The notes under the pieces: model-generated
Databases searched by the model: none
The model's input: the letters and a program-made list of their open reading frames with translations, nothing else
Told to the model about the DNA's origin: nothing
Assembly: GCA_002421825.1 (NCBI GenBank)
Contig: DISR01000065.1
Location: 293-48,074, forward strand
Length of the DNA stretch: 47,782 nt
Direction of reading: 5' to 3'
Source of the DNA: Thiobacillus sp. UBA6205
GTDB lineage: Bacteria > Pseudomonadota > Gammaproteobacteria > Burkholderiales > Thiobacillaceae
Program-made: the position numbers and the translations under genes
In this document: positions 23,815 to 32,279 of the stretch, one piece after another
Numbering within the stretch: position 1 is the stretch's first letter
Layout of the letters: each line of letters begins with the position of its first letter

Positions 23815-24825
23815 ATGTTTCCCTACTCACTGCTGCGTCCTGCCCTGTTCGCGCTCGACCCCGAAACCGCGCACGAGCTCACCATCGCGGCGCTGGCCAA
23901 GGCCGGGCCGCTGGCGGGGCTGGGCTGCGGGAAAACCGCCGGCCGCGAAGTCGAAGTCATGGGGCTGAAATTCCCCAATCCGGTCGGGCTGGCCGCAGGC
24001 CTCGACAAGAACGGCGAGGCCATCGACGGACTCGCCGCGCTCGGCTTCGGCTTCATCGAAATCGGCACCGTCACCCCGCGTCCGCAGCCAGGCAACCCCA
24101 GGCCGCGCATGTTCCGCCTGCCCGAAGCCAGCGCCATCATCAACCGCATGGGCTTCAACAACCACGGCGTGGCGGCGCTGGTGGAAAACGTCAAGCGCGC
24201 GAAATACAAGGGCATCCTCGGCATCAATATTGGAAAAAATGCCGACACCCCGATCGAGCGCGCGGCCGAGGATTATCTGGCCTGCCTCTCTGCCGTGTAC
24301 ACGCACGCGAGCTACGTCACGGTCAACATCTCCTCGCCCAATACCAGGAACCTGCGCGATCTGCAAAGCGCGGATGCGCTGGGTGCGCTGCTGGCACAAT
24401 TGAAGCAGCGCCAGCAGGAACTGGCCCAGACGCACGGCCGCTACGTGCCCATTGCGCTGAAGATCGCGCCCGATCTGGAAAACGAACAGATCGCCGCCAT
24501 TGCCGAGCTGCTGCGCCGCCACCGCATGGACGCGGTGATCGCCACCAACACCACGCTCGCGCGCGGCCAGGTGGCCCACCTGAAATACGGCAACGAAACC
24601 GGCGGCCTCTCCGGCACGCCGGTGCGCGAGAAGTCCACCATCGTCATCCGCGAGCTGGCCCGCCTGTTGCAGGACGAAGTGCCCATCATCGGCGTGGGCG
24701 GCATTCTCTCAGGCGCCGATGCCCGCGAAAAGATTTCCGCTGGCGCAAAGCTGGTTCAGGTCTACACTGGGCTCATCTACCGCGGGCCGGAACTTGTCCG
24801 CGAGTGTATACAGGCATTGAAATAG
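23815..24825 (+). CDS. pyrD: Dihydroorotate dehydrogenase (quinone), class 2
   Basis: This 336-residue, FMN-dependent membrane-associated enzyme oxidises dihydroorotate to orotate in pyrimidine synthesis and passes electrons to quinone. Class 2 features are the N-terminal amphipathic helix region (FPYSLLRPALFALDPETAHELTIAAL), MGLKFPNPVGLAAGLDKNGE, and the catalytic Ser in VNISSPNTRNLRDLQ. ATNTTLAR and the C-terminal GVGGILSGADAREKISAGAKLVQVYTGLIY phosphate-binding loop complete it. The length is as in E. coli PyrD (336). It is followed 24 bp later by kup. Confidence 0.97.
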   Translation: MFPYSLLRPALFALDPETAHELTIAALAKAGPLAGLGCGKTAGREVEVMGLKFPNPVGLAAGLDKNGEAIDGLAALGFGFIEIGTVTPRPQPGNPRPRMFRLPEASAIINRMGFNNHGVAALVENVKRAKYKGILGINIGKNADTPIERAAEDYLACLSAVYTHASYVTVNISSPNTRNLRDLQSADALGALLAQLKQRQQELAQTHGRYVPIALKIAPDLENEQIAAIAELLRRHRMDAVIATNTTLARGQVAHLKYGNETGGLSGTPVREKSTIVIRELARLLQDEVPIIGVGGILSGADAREKISAGAKLVQVYTGLIYRGPELVRECIQALK

Positions 24826-24849
24826 CCCGAAACACAAGGGAGAACAATA

Positions 24850-26724
24850 ATAAGCGCTGCGCAAAAAACCGGCCTGCCCGCCCTCACCCTGGGGGCGATC
24901 GGCGTGGTCTTCGGCGACATCGGCACCAGCCCGCTCTATGCCGTCAAGGAAGTCTTCCATGAAAGCCACGGCATCGGCGTCAGCGAAGCCAACGTGCTGG
25001 GCATGCTGTCGCTGGTGTTCTGGGCGCTGATGCTGGTGGTGTCGCTGAAATACGTGCTGTTCATCATGCGCGCCGACAACCGCGGCGAAGGCGGCATCAT
25101 GGCGCTGATCGCGCTGGCCCAGCAGGCCACGCACAAGCGGCCGGAACTGAAATGGGCCTTCCTCACCCTGGGCGTGTTCGGCGCCGCGCTGTTCTACGGC
25201 GACGGCATCATCACCCCGGCCATCTCCGTGCTCTCCGCCGTGGAAGGCCTGGAGTTCGCCGCCCCCGGCCTGCACGTCTTCATCATCCCGCTCGCGCTTT
25301 TCATCCTGACCGGGCTGTTCGTGGTGCAGCGCTGGGGCACCGGCAATGTCGGCCGCTTCTTCGGCCCCGTCATGCTGGTCTGGTTCCTCACCCTGGCCGC
25401 GCTGGGCATCAAGGAAATCGTGCACAACCCGCAGGTTCTGTGGGCGCTCAATCCTCAATACGCAGTGATGTTCTTCGTGCACAACCAGCTGGCCGGTTTC
25501 CTCGCCCTGGGCTCGGTGGTGCTGGCGGTGACCGGCGCCGAAGCCCTGTATGCGGACATGGGGCATTTCGGCAAGCAGGCGATCCGCACGGCCTGGGTGG
25601 GACTCACCCTGCCGGCCCTGCTGCTCAACTACTTTGGCCAGGGCGCGCTGGTGCTGCGCAACCCTGCCGCGATCGAAAATCCCTTCTACCTGCTGGCGCC
25701 CGAGGGCACGATCTACCTGCTCATCGGGCTGGCCACCCTCGCCACCATCATCGCCTCGCAGGCGGTGATCTCCGGCGCCTACTCCATCACCCGCCAGGCC
25801 ATCCAACTCGGCTACCTGCCGCGCATGCGCATCATCCACACTTCCAGCCGCGAGATCGGCCAGGTCTACATCCCCTTCATCAACACCGCGCTGGCCATCG
25901 GCGTGGCCGGGCTGGTGCTGGGCCTGCAGAATTCTTCCAACCTCGCCGCCGCCTACGGCATCGCCGTCACCGGCACCATGGCCATCGACACCCTGCTCGC
26001 CTCGCTGGTGGCCTATTCGCTGTGGAAGAAGAACCTCTGGGCGGTCATCGCGCTGGGCGCCTTCTTCCTCGCCATCGACCTCGCCTTCTTTGCCGCCAAC
26101 CTGCCAAAGGTGCCGCACGGCGGCTGGTTCCCGCTGGTAGTCGGCGCGCTGGTGTTCAGCCTGCTCGCCACCTGGAAAAAAGGCCGCGGCCTGCTGCAGA
26201 AAAAGCAGGCCGATGAAACCCTGCCGCTCGCCCCTTTCCTGGAAAGCCTGATGGCGCACCCGCCGCAGCGCGTGTCCGGCACCGCGGTGTTCCTCACCAC
26301 CAGCCATTCCAGCGTGCCGCATGCGCTGCTGCACAACCTCATCCACAACAAGGTGCTGCACGAGCGCGTGATCTTCCTCACCGTCCTCACCGAGGAAGTA
26401 CCCTTCGTGCCCGACATCGACCAGATCGAACTCACCGACCTCGGCCACGGCGCCTGGCGCATGATCGTGCGCTACGGCTTCAAGGACGAGCCCGACATCC
26501 CGCTGGCGTTGTCGCGCTGCGAAGCGCGCGGCCTGCCCTTCGCCATGATGGAAACCTCGTTCTTCCTCAACCGCGAAACCGTGCTGCCGGCCAAGCTGCC
26601 CGGCATGGCGCTGTGGCGCGAGCGGCTGTTCGCGTGGATGAACCGCAGCGCCTCCACCGCCATGGAATTCTTCAAGCTGCCGCCCAACCGCGTGATCGAG
26701 CTGGGCACGCAGGTGGAGATCTAG
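24850..26724 (+). CDS. kup: KUP-type potassium uptake protein; apparent ATA start
   Basis: This inner-membrane K+/H+ symporter has about 12 hydrophobic segments in the first 430 residues, the signature GDIGTSPLYA at 22-31, RADNRGEGGIMAL and a soluble C-terminal domain. Counting from 24850 gives 624 residues, close to the 622 of E. coli Kup. The reading frame before the signature is SAAQKTGLPALTLGAIGVVFGDIG, a normal Kup N terminus, but no ATG, GTG or TTG starts it. A good Shine-Dalgarno AAGGGAG (24836-24842) points at ATA codons at 24847 and 24850. The first conventional start, GTG at 24904, would delete part of the first membrane helix and lacks an RBS. So either the gene uses AUA, an ATG mutated (or was mis-sequenced) to ATA, or the protein is truncated. 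Confidence 0.92.
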   Translation: MSAAQKTGLPALTLGAIGVVFGDIGTSPLYAVKEVFHESHGIGVSEANVLGMLSLVFWALMLVVSLKYVLFIMRADNRGEGGIMALIALAQQATHKRPELKWAFLTLGVFGAALFYGDGIITPAISVLSAVEGLEFAAPGLHVFIIPLALFILTGLFVVQRWGTGNVGRFFGPVMLVWFLTLAALGIKEIVHNPQVLWALNPQYAVMFFVHNQLAGFLALGSVVLAVTGAEALYADMGHFGKQAIRTAWVGLTLPALLLNYFGQGALVLRNPAAIENPFYLLAPEGTIYLLIGLATLATIIASQAVISGAYSITRQAIQLGYLPRMRIIHTSSREIGQVYIPFINTALAIGVAGLVLGLQNSSNLAAAYGIAVTGTMAIDTLLASLVAYSLWKKNLWAVIALGAFFLAIDLAFFAANLPKVPHGGWFPLVVGALVFSLLATWKKGRGLLQKKQADETLPLAPFLESLMAHPPQRVSGTAVFLTTSHSSVPHALLHNLIHNKVLHERVIFLTVLTEEVPFVPDIDQIELTDLGHGAWRMIVRYGFKDEPDIPLALSRCEARGLPFAMMETSFFLNRETVLPAKLPGMALWRERLFAWMNRSASTAMEFFKLPPNRVIELGTQVEI

Positions 26725-26746
26725 CTGCGCCTGATTGCCGTCGATG

Positions 26747-26801
26747 TGTATAAGAATCGCGATTTTTTATGCATATCCCGGATGACATGTATAAAAACCG
26801 C
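26747..26801. repeat. Direct repeats upstream of the defence island
   Basis: TGTATAAGAATCGC (26747-26760) and TGTATAAAAACCGC (26788-26801) match in 12 of 14 positions, 41 bp apart. They could be a regulator site, promoter duplication or remnant of an insertion. Nothing else recognisable is in 26725-26865. Confidence 0.55.
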
Positions 26802-26865
26802 ACGCATCGATACGTCGGTTAAACGCAACAGTGCCCCCCGCCAATTCCATAGGCACCGCCATAAC

Positions 26866-26903
26866 GTGCTACTTTTTAGCACGATCGTGCTAAATTCTAG
26901 CAA
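26866..26903. promoter_or_regulatory. Four-half-site operator overlapping the wHTH-MNT start
   Basis: Half-sites GTGCTA (26866), TAGCAC (26877), GTGCTA (26887) and TAGCAA (26898) start 11, 10 and 11 bases apart, about one helical turn each. The central pair forms the perfect palindrome TAGCACGATCGTGCTA (26877-26892). The array runs up to the ATG at 26903, and no RBS is visible. This fits an autorepressor operator for the winged-helix protein encoded next, with a possibly leaderless transcript (TAAATT at 26891-26896 as a candidate -10). Confidence 0.75.
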
Positions 26904-27493
26904 TGTCTATTGCGAGCGCCCTCTTTAGCGACAGCCAGGCCAAGGTTCTGCGCTGGCTTTTTGGCCATCCTGAACGCAGCTTCCATCTTAGCGAACTGCG
27001 CCGTCTGACCGGCCTGGCGAGCGCTTCGCTGCAACGGGAACTGAACCGGCTGGCCAAGGCCGGTCTGATCCACAGCGAGCGGGCCGGCAACCTGCGCCGC
27101 TTTCAGGCCAACCCGCAAAGCCCGGTATTCGACGAGCTCAGCGCACTTGTTCGCAAGACCCTGGGCGTCGAGCCCATGCTGCGGGAAGCCCTGCATCCCC
27201 TGGAACCCCGCCTGCAAACTGCCTTCGTTTACGGTTCCGTGGCCAGGCAGACCGACACCGCGCAAAGCGACATCGATCTCATGCTCGTCGGCAAGCAACT
27301 GCGGCTGGCCGACGTGCTCGATCTGCTGGTACCTCTGGAAGCCGAACTCGGCCGCAAGATCAACCCCACCTGCTACACGCCCGCCGAATTCGAACGCCGC
27401 CGCGCGGAGCCCGACTCCTTCGTCAACCGCGTGCTCGCGCAACCCGTCCTGCCGCTGATAGGAAACATCCGTGAACAAAGCCGCGCTGGATAA
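26903..27493 (+). CDS. Winged-helix/MNT nucleotidyltransferase (antitoxin-like)
   Basis: This 196-residue protein has an N-terminal winged helix (about 10-70, with FHLSELRRLTGLASASLQRELNRLAKAGLI as recognition region and a wing near RAGNLRRFQAN). It is followed by a minimal nucleotidyltransferase domain with GS (111-112) and DID (123-125), the GS...DxD metal motif of MNT proteins. In known MNT/HEPN modules the MNT partner neutralises the HEPN ribonuclease, often by nucleotidylation. Here the fused DNA-binding domain and the palindromic operator overlapping its start suggest it also represses its own operon. It overlaps the next gene by 23 bp. Confidence 0.82.
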   Translation: MSIASALFSDSQAKVLRWLFGHPERSFHLSELRRLTGLASASLQRELNRLAKAGLIHSERAGNLRRFQANPQSPVFDELSALVRKTLGVEPMLREALHPLEPRLQTAFVYGSVARQTDTAQSDIDLMLVGKQLRLADVLDLLVPLEAELGRKINPTCYTPAEFERRRAEPDSFVNRVLAQPVLPLIGNIREQSRAG

Positions 27494-27890
27494 CCTGGCG
27501 CGCATCGGGCAAATCAAGCCCGAGCCGCGCAACGAGGCGGAAGTCCGGCGCATGCTGGCCATGGCGCGCACTCGGCTCGATGACGCCCGGCTCGACAAGC
27601 TTTCGCCCGAAGGCCGCTTCACCAGCGCCTACAACGCCGCCCATGCTGCCGCCCTGGCCGCGCTGCGCTGGCACGGCTACCGCAGCGAAAACCGCTACAC
27701 CGTCTTCCAGTGCCTGGAGCACACGCTCGGCTGGCAGGCCGCACGCTGGCGCGTCCTCGACGCCGCGCATCGCAAGCGCAACCTGGCCGAGTACGAAGGC
27801 TTTCTGGAAGTGGAGGAATCCGACATCGCCGAATTGTGCGAGCTTGTGTCAGACTTGATCCAGGACGTGACCGCGCTGACGAACCCATAA
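27471..27890 (+). CDS. HEPN-like partner protein
   Basis: This 139-residue all-alpha protein starts at GTG 27471 inside the end of the MNT gene. Its helical pattern (RFTSAYNAAHAAALAALRWHGYRS, then AARWRVLDAAHRKRNLAEYEG) matches the HEPN fold, with the RN dipeptide at 103-104 followed by Y108. The canonical ribonuclease R-x4-6-H motif ends in Tyr rather than His here, so nuclease activity is uncertain. The order (MNT then overlapping HEPN) and translational coupling suggest a toxin-antitoxin or abortive-infection pair. Thirty base pairs further on begins a type IIG restriction enzyme. Confidence 0.72.
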   Translation: MNKAALDNLARIGQIKPEPRNEAEVRRMLAMARTRLDDARLDKLSPEGRFTSAYNAAHAAALAALRWHGYRSENRYTVFQCLEHTLGWQAARWRVLDAAHRKRNLAEYEGFLEVEESDIAELCELVSDLIQDVTALTNP

Positions 27891-27920
27891 GCCGAAAAAC
27901 CGGACAAGAACAACACAACC

Positions 27921-30920
27921 ATGCCCGCCCCCGCCGAACTCCACGACCTCGTCGCCCGCTTCCGCGAGCAGCATGCGGACTACAAGCGCGGCGCCTACAA
28001 CGAAACCCAGCTCAGGCGCGACTTCCTCGACCCCTTGTTCGCGCTGCTGGGCTGGGACGTGGACAACCGCGGCGGCTATGCCGAGAGCTTCCGCGAAGTC
28101 GTGCACGAGGACGCCGTCAAGGTCGGCGGCATGACCAAGGCGCCGGACTATTCCTTCCGCATCGGCGGGCGGCGCCTGTTCTTCCTCGAAGCCAAGAAAC
28201 CCGCCATCCACATCAAGGAAGAAATCCCGCCCGCCTACCAGCTGCGCCGCTATGCCTGGTCGGCCGGCCTGCAACTGTCCATCCTCTCCGACTTCGAGGA
28301 GTTCGCGGTCTACGACGGCAGCATCAAGCCCGGCCCCAGGGACAAGCCCGCCAAGGCACGCGTGTTCTACTGCACTTATGAGGAATACGCCGATCGCTGG
28401 GACGAGATCGCCGCGCTGTTCTCCAAGGAAGCCGTGCTCAAGGGCGGCATCGACCGCTTTGCCAGGAAACTGCCCGGCCGCCGCGGCACCGCCACCGTGG
28501 ACGCCGAATTCCTCGCCCAGATCGAGCACTGGCGCGACCTGCTGGCGCGCAACATCGCGCTCCGCAACGACCTCGACGTGCACGCGCTCAACCATGCCGT
28601 GCAGGCCACCATAGACCGCATCGTCTTCCTGCGCATTTGCGAAGACCGCGGCATCGAGAACGAAGGGCGCCTGCTCGCGCTCACCAACGGCAGCGGCATC
28701 TACGCCCGGCTGACCCAGCTGTTCCGCGACGCCGACGACCGCTACAACTCCGGCCTGTTCCACTTCAGGAACGAAAAGAACCGCGCCGGCGAGCCCGACG
28801 CCTACACCCTCGAGCTTGCCATCGACGACAAGCCGCTCAAGGACATCATCCGCGGCCTGTACTACCCCGAGTCGCCCTACGAATTCGCCGTGCTGCCCGC
28901 CGACATCCTCGGCCAGGTGTACGAGCGCTTCCTCGGCAAGGTCATCCGCCTCACCGGCGGGGGACAAGCGAAGGTCGAGGAAAAACCCGAGGTCAAGAAG
29001 GCCGGCGGCGTCTACTACACCCCCACCTACATCGTCGACTACATCGTGCGCCAGACCGTGGGCCGCCTGCTGGAAGGCAAGAACCCGAAGCAGGCCGAAA
29101 AGCTGCGCATCTGCGACCCCGCCTGCGGCAGCGGCTCCTTCCTCATCGGCGCCTACCAGCACCTGCTCGACTGGCACCTCAAGTGGTATGCGGAAAACGA
29201 CCCGCAAAAGCACGCCAGTGGCAAGAGCCCGAAGCTGCGCCAGAGCCACGACGGCTGGCGCCTGACCGTGGCCGAAAGAAAGCGCATCCTCATCAACAAC
29301 ATCTACGGCGTGGACATCGACGCCCAGGCCGTGGAAGTGACGAAACTCTCATTGCTGCTGAAAGTGCTGGAAGGCGAAACCGGCGAGACGCTGGGCCTCG
29401 CGCAGATGAAGCTGTTCCACGAGCGCGCCCTGCCCAACCTCGACGCCAACATCCTGTGCGGCAACTCGCTGATCGGCACCGACTTCTACGACGGCCGCCT
29501 CGACCTCGACGAGGAAGAGCGCCGCCGCATCAACGCCTTCGACTGGGAAGCGGGATTTCCCGAAGTGTTCAAGGCCGGGGGCTTCGATGCGGTGATTGGG
29601 AATCCGCCGTATTTGAACATTGATGATGTTTGGGGAAAAGGCGATACACGTCTACAAGCTGTAAAGGCTAGATTCTCTGAGGTATACAACGATAAAACTG
29701 ACATTCTCTTTTACTTTCTGACTAGAGCTATTCAGCTTTCTCATGGCTATGTTAGTTTCATCGTTTCTCGAGCTTTTCTAGAGGCATACAAAGCGGACAA
29801 GCTAAGAGCTTGGTTACTTCGAAACTCAGCCATACAAGAAATCGTCGACTTCCAGAACCATCATGTCTTCAAAGGAGTTGGCATAACTACTGCCATTGTA
29901 AATTTCCACAAGAAACAAAAGTCTGGCCGCTTCAAGGTATATCAACTCAAAAAAAATATTGCAGGCAATGAACTTGCAGAAGCGCTGAACAGCAAACAGG
30001 ACTTCACTCAGCTTGTCGTTAGCCAAACTTCCCTAAGCGAAAAACCTTGGGCGTTTGTCTCTGGTGCCGTAGGCATTCTCAATAAAAAGATCGACGCTTC
30101 AGGTTCGTCTCTAGACCAAGTTTTGCTTATTGGGCAAGGCATGCAGACAGGCTGCAACTCTGTATTTGGAAAACGAACTATTGATGAGATACGAACCTGG
30201 AAACTACCTACGACTTACTATTATCTTCGAGCAAGTAATTCAGATATCCAAAGATACAGAATTAAAGAACGTGGTGAATATTTGCTCTATTTAGAACATG
30301 CAAATCACTTTAAAGACTTGCCACGTGGTGTGCAAACACATTTGCTTGCAAATCAGTCTGCGTTAAAAGAACGTGCTGCTTTCAAGCGGGGAAACTGCTC
30401 ATGGTGGCAATACACTTGGCCCTTGCACAAGGAATGGTATTCACGTCCAAAAATATTGTGTCCGTATCTTGCCCCCAATAATAGATTCGCCCTGGACAGT
30501 GCGCGTCGTTATATTGGCCTGACTGATACTACAGTGCTCGTTGACAATGGCCAGCCCGAGAGCATGCTTTATCTGTTGGGTCTGCTCAATTCTAAATTGC
30601 TCACATTTCGTTTTAAGAGCATCGGCAAGCTTAAAAGCGGTGGGATTCTTGAGTACTTCTGGAATAGTCTTTCAAGATTACCTATTCGCCGGATCAACTT
30701 TAAAAAGGAAACTGACCGCGCCCGCCACGACAAGATGGTCAAGCTGGTCGAATCCATGCTCAAGCTGCACGAGCAGCTCGCCGCCGCGAAGTCCGCGCAC
30801 GACAAGACCCTGGTCCAGCGCCAGATCGACGCCACCGACCGCCAGATCGACGCGCTGGTGTACGAGCTTTACGGGCTGAACGAAGAGGAAATCCGCATCG
30901 TGGAAGGGGGCGAGGCGTGA
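27921..30920 (+). CDS. Type IIG restriction-modification enzyme (Eco57I-like family)
   Basis: This is a 999-residue fusion of nuclease, methyltransferase and specificity modules. The N-terminal PD-(D/E)xK-type site is D76 with E90-A-K92 (PDYSF ... FFLEAKKP). The helical connector is about 150-340. The gamma-class N6-adenine methyltransferase follows: motif X region KKAGGVYYTPTYIVDYIV, motif I DPACGSGSF (from 399), motif IV NPPY (561-564). The target-recognition segment is about 570-930. A C-terminal coiled tail closes the protein (LVESMLKLHEQLAAAKSAHDKTLV, then DRQIDALVYELYGL). Such enzymes methylate one strand of an asymmetric site and cut nearby. The frame is intact. The recognition segment differs sharply in base composition from the rest. 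It sits in a small defence cluster after the MNT/HEPN pair. Confidence 0.93.
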   Translation: MPAPAELHDLVARFREQHADYKRGAYNETQLRRDFLDPLFALLGWDVDNRGGYAESFREVVHEDAVKVGGMTKAPDYSFRIGGRRLFFLEAKKPAIHIKEEIPPAYQLRRYAWSAGLQLSILSDFEEFAVYDGSIKPGPRDKPAKARVFYCTYEEYADRWDEIAALFSKEAVLKGGIDRFARKLPGRRGTATVDAEFLAQIEHWRDLLARNIALRNDLDVHALNHAVQATIDRIVFLRICEDRGIENEGRLLALTNGSGIYARLTQLFRDADDRYNSGLFHFRNEKNRAGEPDAYTLELAIDDKPLKDIIRGLYYPESPYEFAVLPADILGQVYERFLGKVIRLTGGGQAKVEEKPEVKKAGGVYYTPTYIVDYIVRQTVGRLLEGKNPKQAEKLRICDPACGSGSFLIGAYQHLLDWHLKWYAENDPQKHASGKSPKLRQSHDGWRLTVAERKRILINNIYGVDIDAQAVEVTKLSLLLKVLEGETGETLGLAQMKLFHERALPNLDANILCGNSLIGTDFYDGRLDLDEEERRRINAFDWEAGFPEVFKAGGFDAVIGNPPYLNIDDVWGKGDTRLQAVKARFSEVYNDKTDILFYFLTRAIQLSHGYVSFIVSRAFLEAYKADKLRAWLLRNSAIQEIVDFQNHHVFKGVGITTAIVNFHKKQKSGRFKVYQLKKNIAGNELAEALNSKQDFTQLVVSQTSLSEKPWAFVSGAVGILNKKIDASGSSLDQVLLIGQGMQTGCNSVFGKRTIDEIRTWKLPTTYYYLRASNSDIQRYRIKERGEYLLYLEHANHFKDLPRGVQTHLLANQSALKERAAFKRGNCSWWQYTWPLHKEWYSRPKILCPYLAPNNRFALDSARRYIGLTDTTVLVDNGQPESMLYLLGLLNSKLLTFRFKSIGKLKSGGILEYFWNSLSRLPIRRINFKKETDRARHDKMVKLVESMLKLHEQLAAAKSAHDKTLVQRQIDATDRQIDALVYELYGLNEEEIRIVEGGEA
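29605..30715 (+). other. AT-rich mosaic segment covering the type IIG recognition domain
   Basis: Directly after the bases encoding NPPY the sequence changes from GC-rich with G/C third positions to AT-rich with A/T third positions. It switches back abruptly where KKETDRARHDKMVK is encoded. It corresponds to residues about 562-931. This looks like a target-recognition module swapped in from a lower-GC donor by recombination at the conserved flanks. Confidence 0.85.
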
Positions 30921-30929
30921 AGACAACGA

Positions 30930-30972
30930 GCCCCGGCGGGGCATGGCACCCCAGGTTTGGGTGTTGCTTTTT
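30930..30972 (+). terminator. Probable terminator after the type IIG gene
   Basis: Two short hairpins occur in a row: GCCCC/GGGGC (30930-30942) and CACCC/GGGTG (30947-30963). The second is followed by TTGCTTTTT. Confidence 0.6.
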
Positions 30973-30976
30973 AAAC

Positions 30977-31033
30977 TGGATCGCCGCGCTTCGCTCGCGA
31001 TGACGGCATTGCGGCGCTGCGCTGCATTGATCA
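30977..31033. repeat. REP-like GATCGC...GCGATGAC palindrome
   Basis: GGATCGCCGCGC, TTCGCTCGCGATGACGG and GCGGCGCTGCGC form overlapping short inverted repeats before ald. Strings of the form 'TTCGCTCGCGATGACG' are a widespread interspersed palindrome type in proteobacterial genomes. No promoter could be separated from it. Confidence 0.55.
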
Positions 31034-31071
31034 TCTAAACTGAAGCCAACAAGAACGGAAAAGGGCCAAAC

Positions 31072-32151
31072 ATGCTGATCGGCGTCCCCAAGGAAATCAA
31101 GAATCACGAATACCGCGTGGCGATGACACCGGACGGCGTGCGCGCGCTGGTCGCGGCAGGCCATTCGGTGCGGGTGCAGGCCGGGGCCGGTGCGGCCATC
31201 GGCTTTGCCGATGCGGCCTACCGCGAGGCGGGGGCGGAGATCGCGGACTCGGCCGCCGAGGTCTGGCGTGCCGGACTGGTGGTCAAGGTGAAGGAGCCGC
31301 AGGCTTCGGAAGCGCCGCTTCTGCAAACGGGCCAGCTGCTGTTCTGCTACCTGCATCTGGCCGCCGAAGCGAAGCTCGCAAAAACCCTGATCGAGAAAAA
31401 CGTCACCGCCATCGGCTACGAGACGGTGACCGAGGCCGGCGGCGGCTTTCCGCTGTTGCGGCCGATGTCGGAAATCGCCGGGCGCATGGCGCCGCAGATG
31501 GGGGCGCTGGGCCTGATGCTGCCCTACGGCGGCAATGGCACCCTGGTTGCGGGCGTGCCCGGGGTGTGGCCGGCGCGCATCACCGTCATCGGCGGCGGCT
31601 CGGTGGGCATGAACGCAGTGCGCGCAGCCGTCGGCCTGGGCGCGCAGGTGCGGTTGCTGGACCGCGGCGCGGAAAAGCTGCGCCGTGCCGACGAGCTTTA
31701 CGGGGCGCGCTGCGAAACCGCCTTCGCCACGCCTGGCGAGATGGCGCGCGCGGTCGCCGATGCTGACGTCGTCATCGGCGCGGCCATGGTGGCGGGGCGC
31801 CGCGCGCCGCACATCCTGACTCGCGAGCATCTGCGGTCCATGCGGCCGGGCTCGGTGCTGGTCGACGTGTCCATCGACCAGGGCGGCATCGCCGAGACCT
31901 CGCGCCCCACCACGCACAGCGAGCCGTTCTACGTCGAGGAAGGGGTGGTGCACTACTGCGTGACCAACATGCCCGGCGCGGTGGCGCGCACCGCCACGCT
32001 GGCGCTGGCCCAGGCGACGCTGCCCTTCGTGCTGGCGCTGGCAGAAAAGGGCATGAACGCGACCGAGGAAGACCCGCACCTGGGCAAGGGGTTGCAGATA
32101 CGCGACGGCAAAATCGTCTATCCGGGGCTGGCGGAGGACATCAGACTGTAG
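31072..32151 (+). CDS. ald: Alanine dehydrogenase
   Basis: This 359-residue NAD-dependent enzyme interconverts L-alanine with pyruvate plus ammonia. Catalytic K74 (VKVKEP) and H95 (FCYLHLA) are in the expected positions. The N-terminal MLIGVPKEIKNHEYRVAMTP and the Rossmann loop VIGGGSVGMNAVRAA are typical. The DQGG and VTNMPGAVARTAT segments near the C terminus complete the domain. It is a few residues shorter than common 370-residue homologues without a missing motif. It could feed pyruvate to, or draw it from, the PDH complex encoded upstream, though the two are not adjacent. Confidence 0.95.
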   Translation: MLIGVPKEIKNHEYRVAMTPDGVRALVAAGHSVRVQAGAGAAIGFADAAYREAGAEIADSAAEVWRAGLVVKVKEPQASEAPLLQTGQLLFCYLHLAAEAKLAKTLIEKNVTAIGYETVTEAGGGFPLLRPMSEIAGRMAPQMGALGLMLPYGGNGTLVAGVPGVWPARITVIGGGSVGMNAVRAAVGLGAQVRLLDRGAEKLRRADELYGARCETAFATPGEMARAVADADVVIGAAMVAGRRAPHILTREHLRSMRPGSVLVDVSIDQGGIAETSRPTTHSEPFYVEEGVVHYCVTNMPGAVARTATLALAQATLPFVLALAEKGMNATEEDPHLGKGLQIRDGKIVYPGLAEDIRL

Positions 32152-32219
32152 CTCGATTCGCAACCCTCCCGCCAACAGGGGAAGCCAAGGGGGGGCGCAA
32201 TTCCACCCTCCTTCTACGG

Positions 32220-32248
32220 TTGAATCCGGCGCGCCCAGGCGGGATAAT
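32220..32248 (+). promoter_or_regulatory. Sigma-70-like promoter of the rsx operon
   Basis: TTGAAT (32220-32225) and GATAAT (32243-32248) are separated by 17 bp. Transcription would start near 32255, about 25 bases before the proposed TTG start of rsxA. Confidence 0.65.
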
Positions 32249-32279
32249 TCGGATACTTGTCTCTGCTGAACGGCACACC

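Noticed and set aside
24709..26448. 579-codon minus-strand frame opposite kup
   Set aside because: A Gln/His/Glu-rich antisense shadow. The plus strand encodes an unmistakable Kup transporter.
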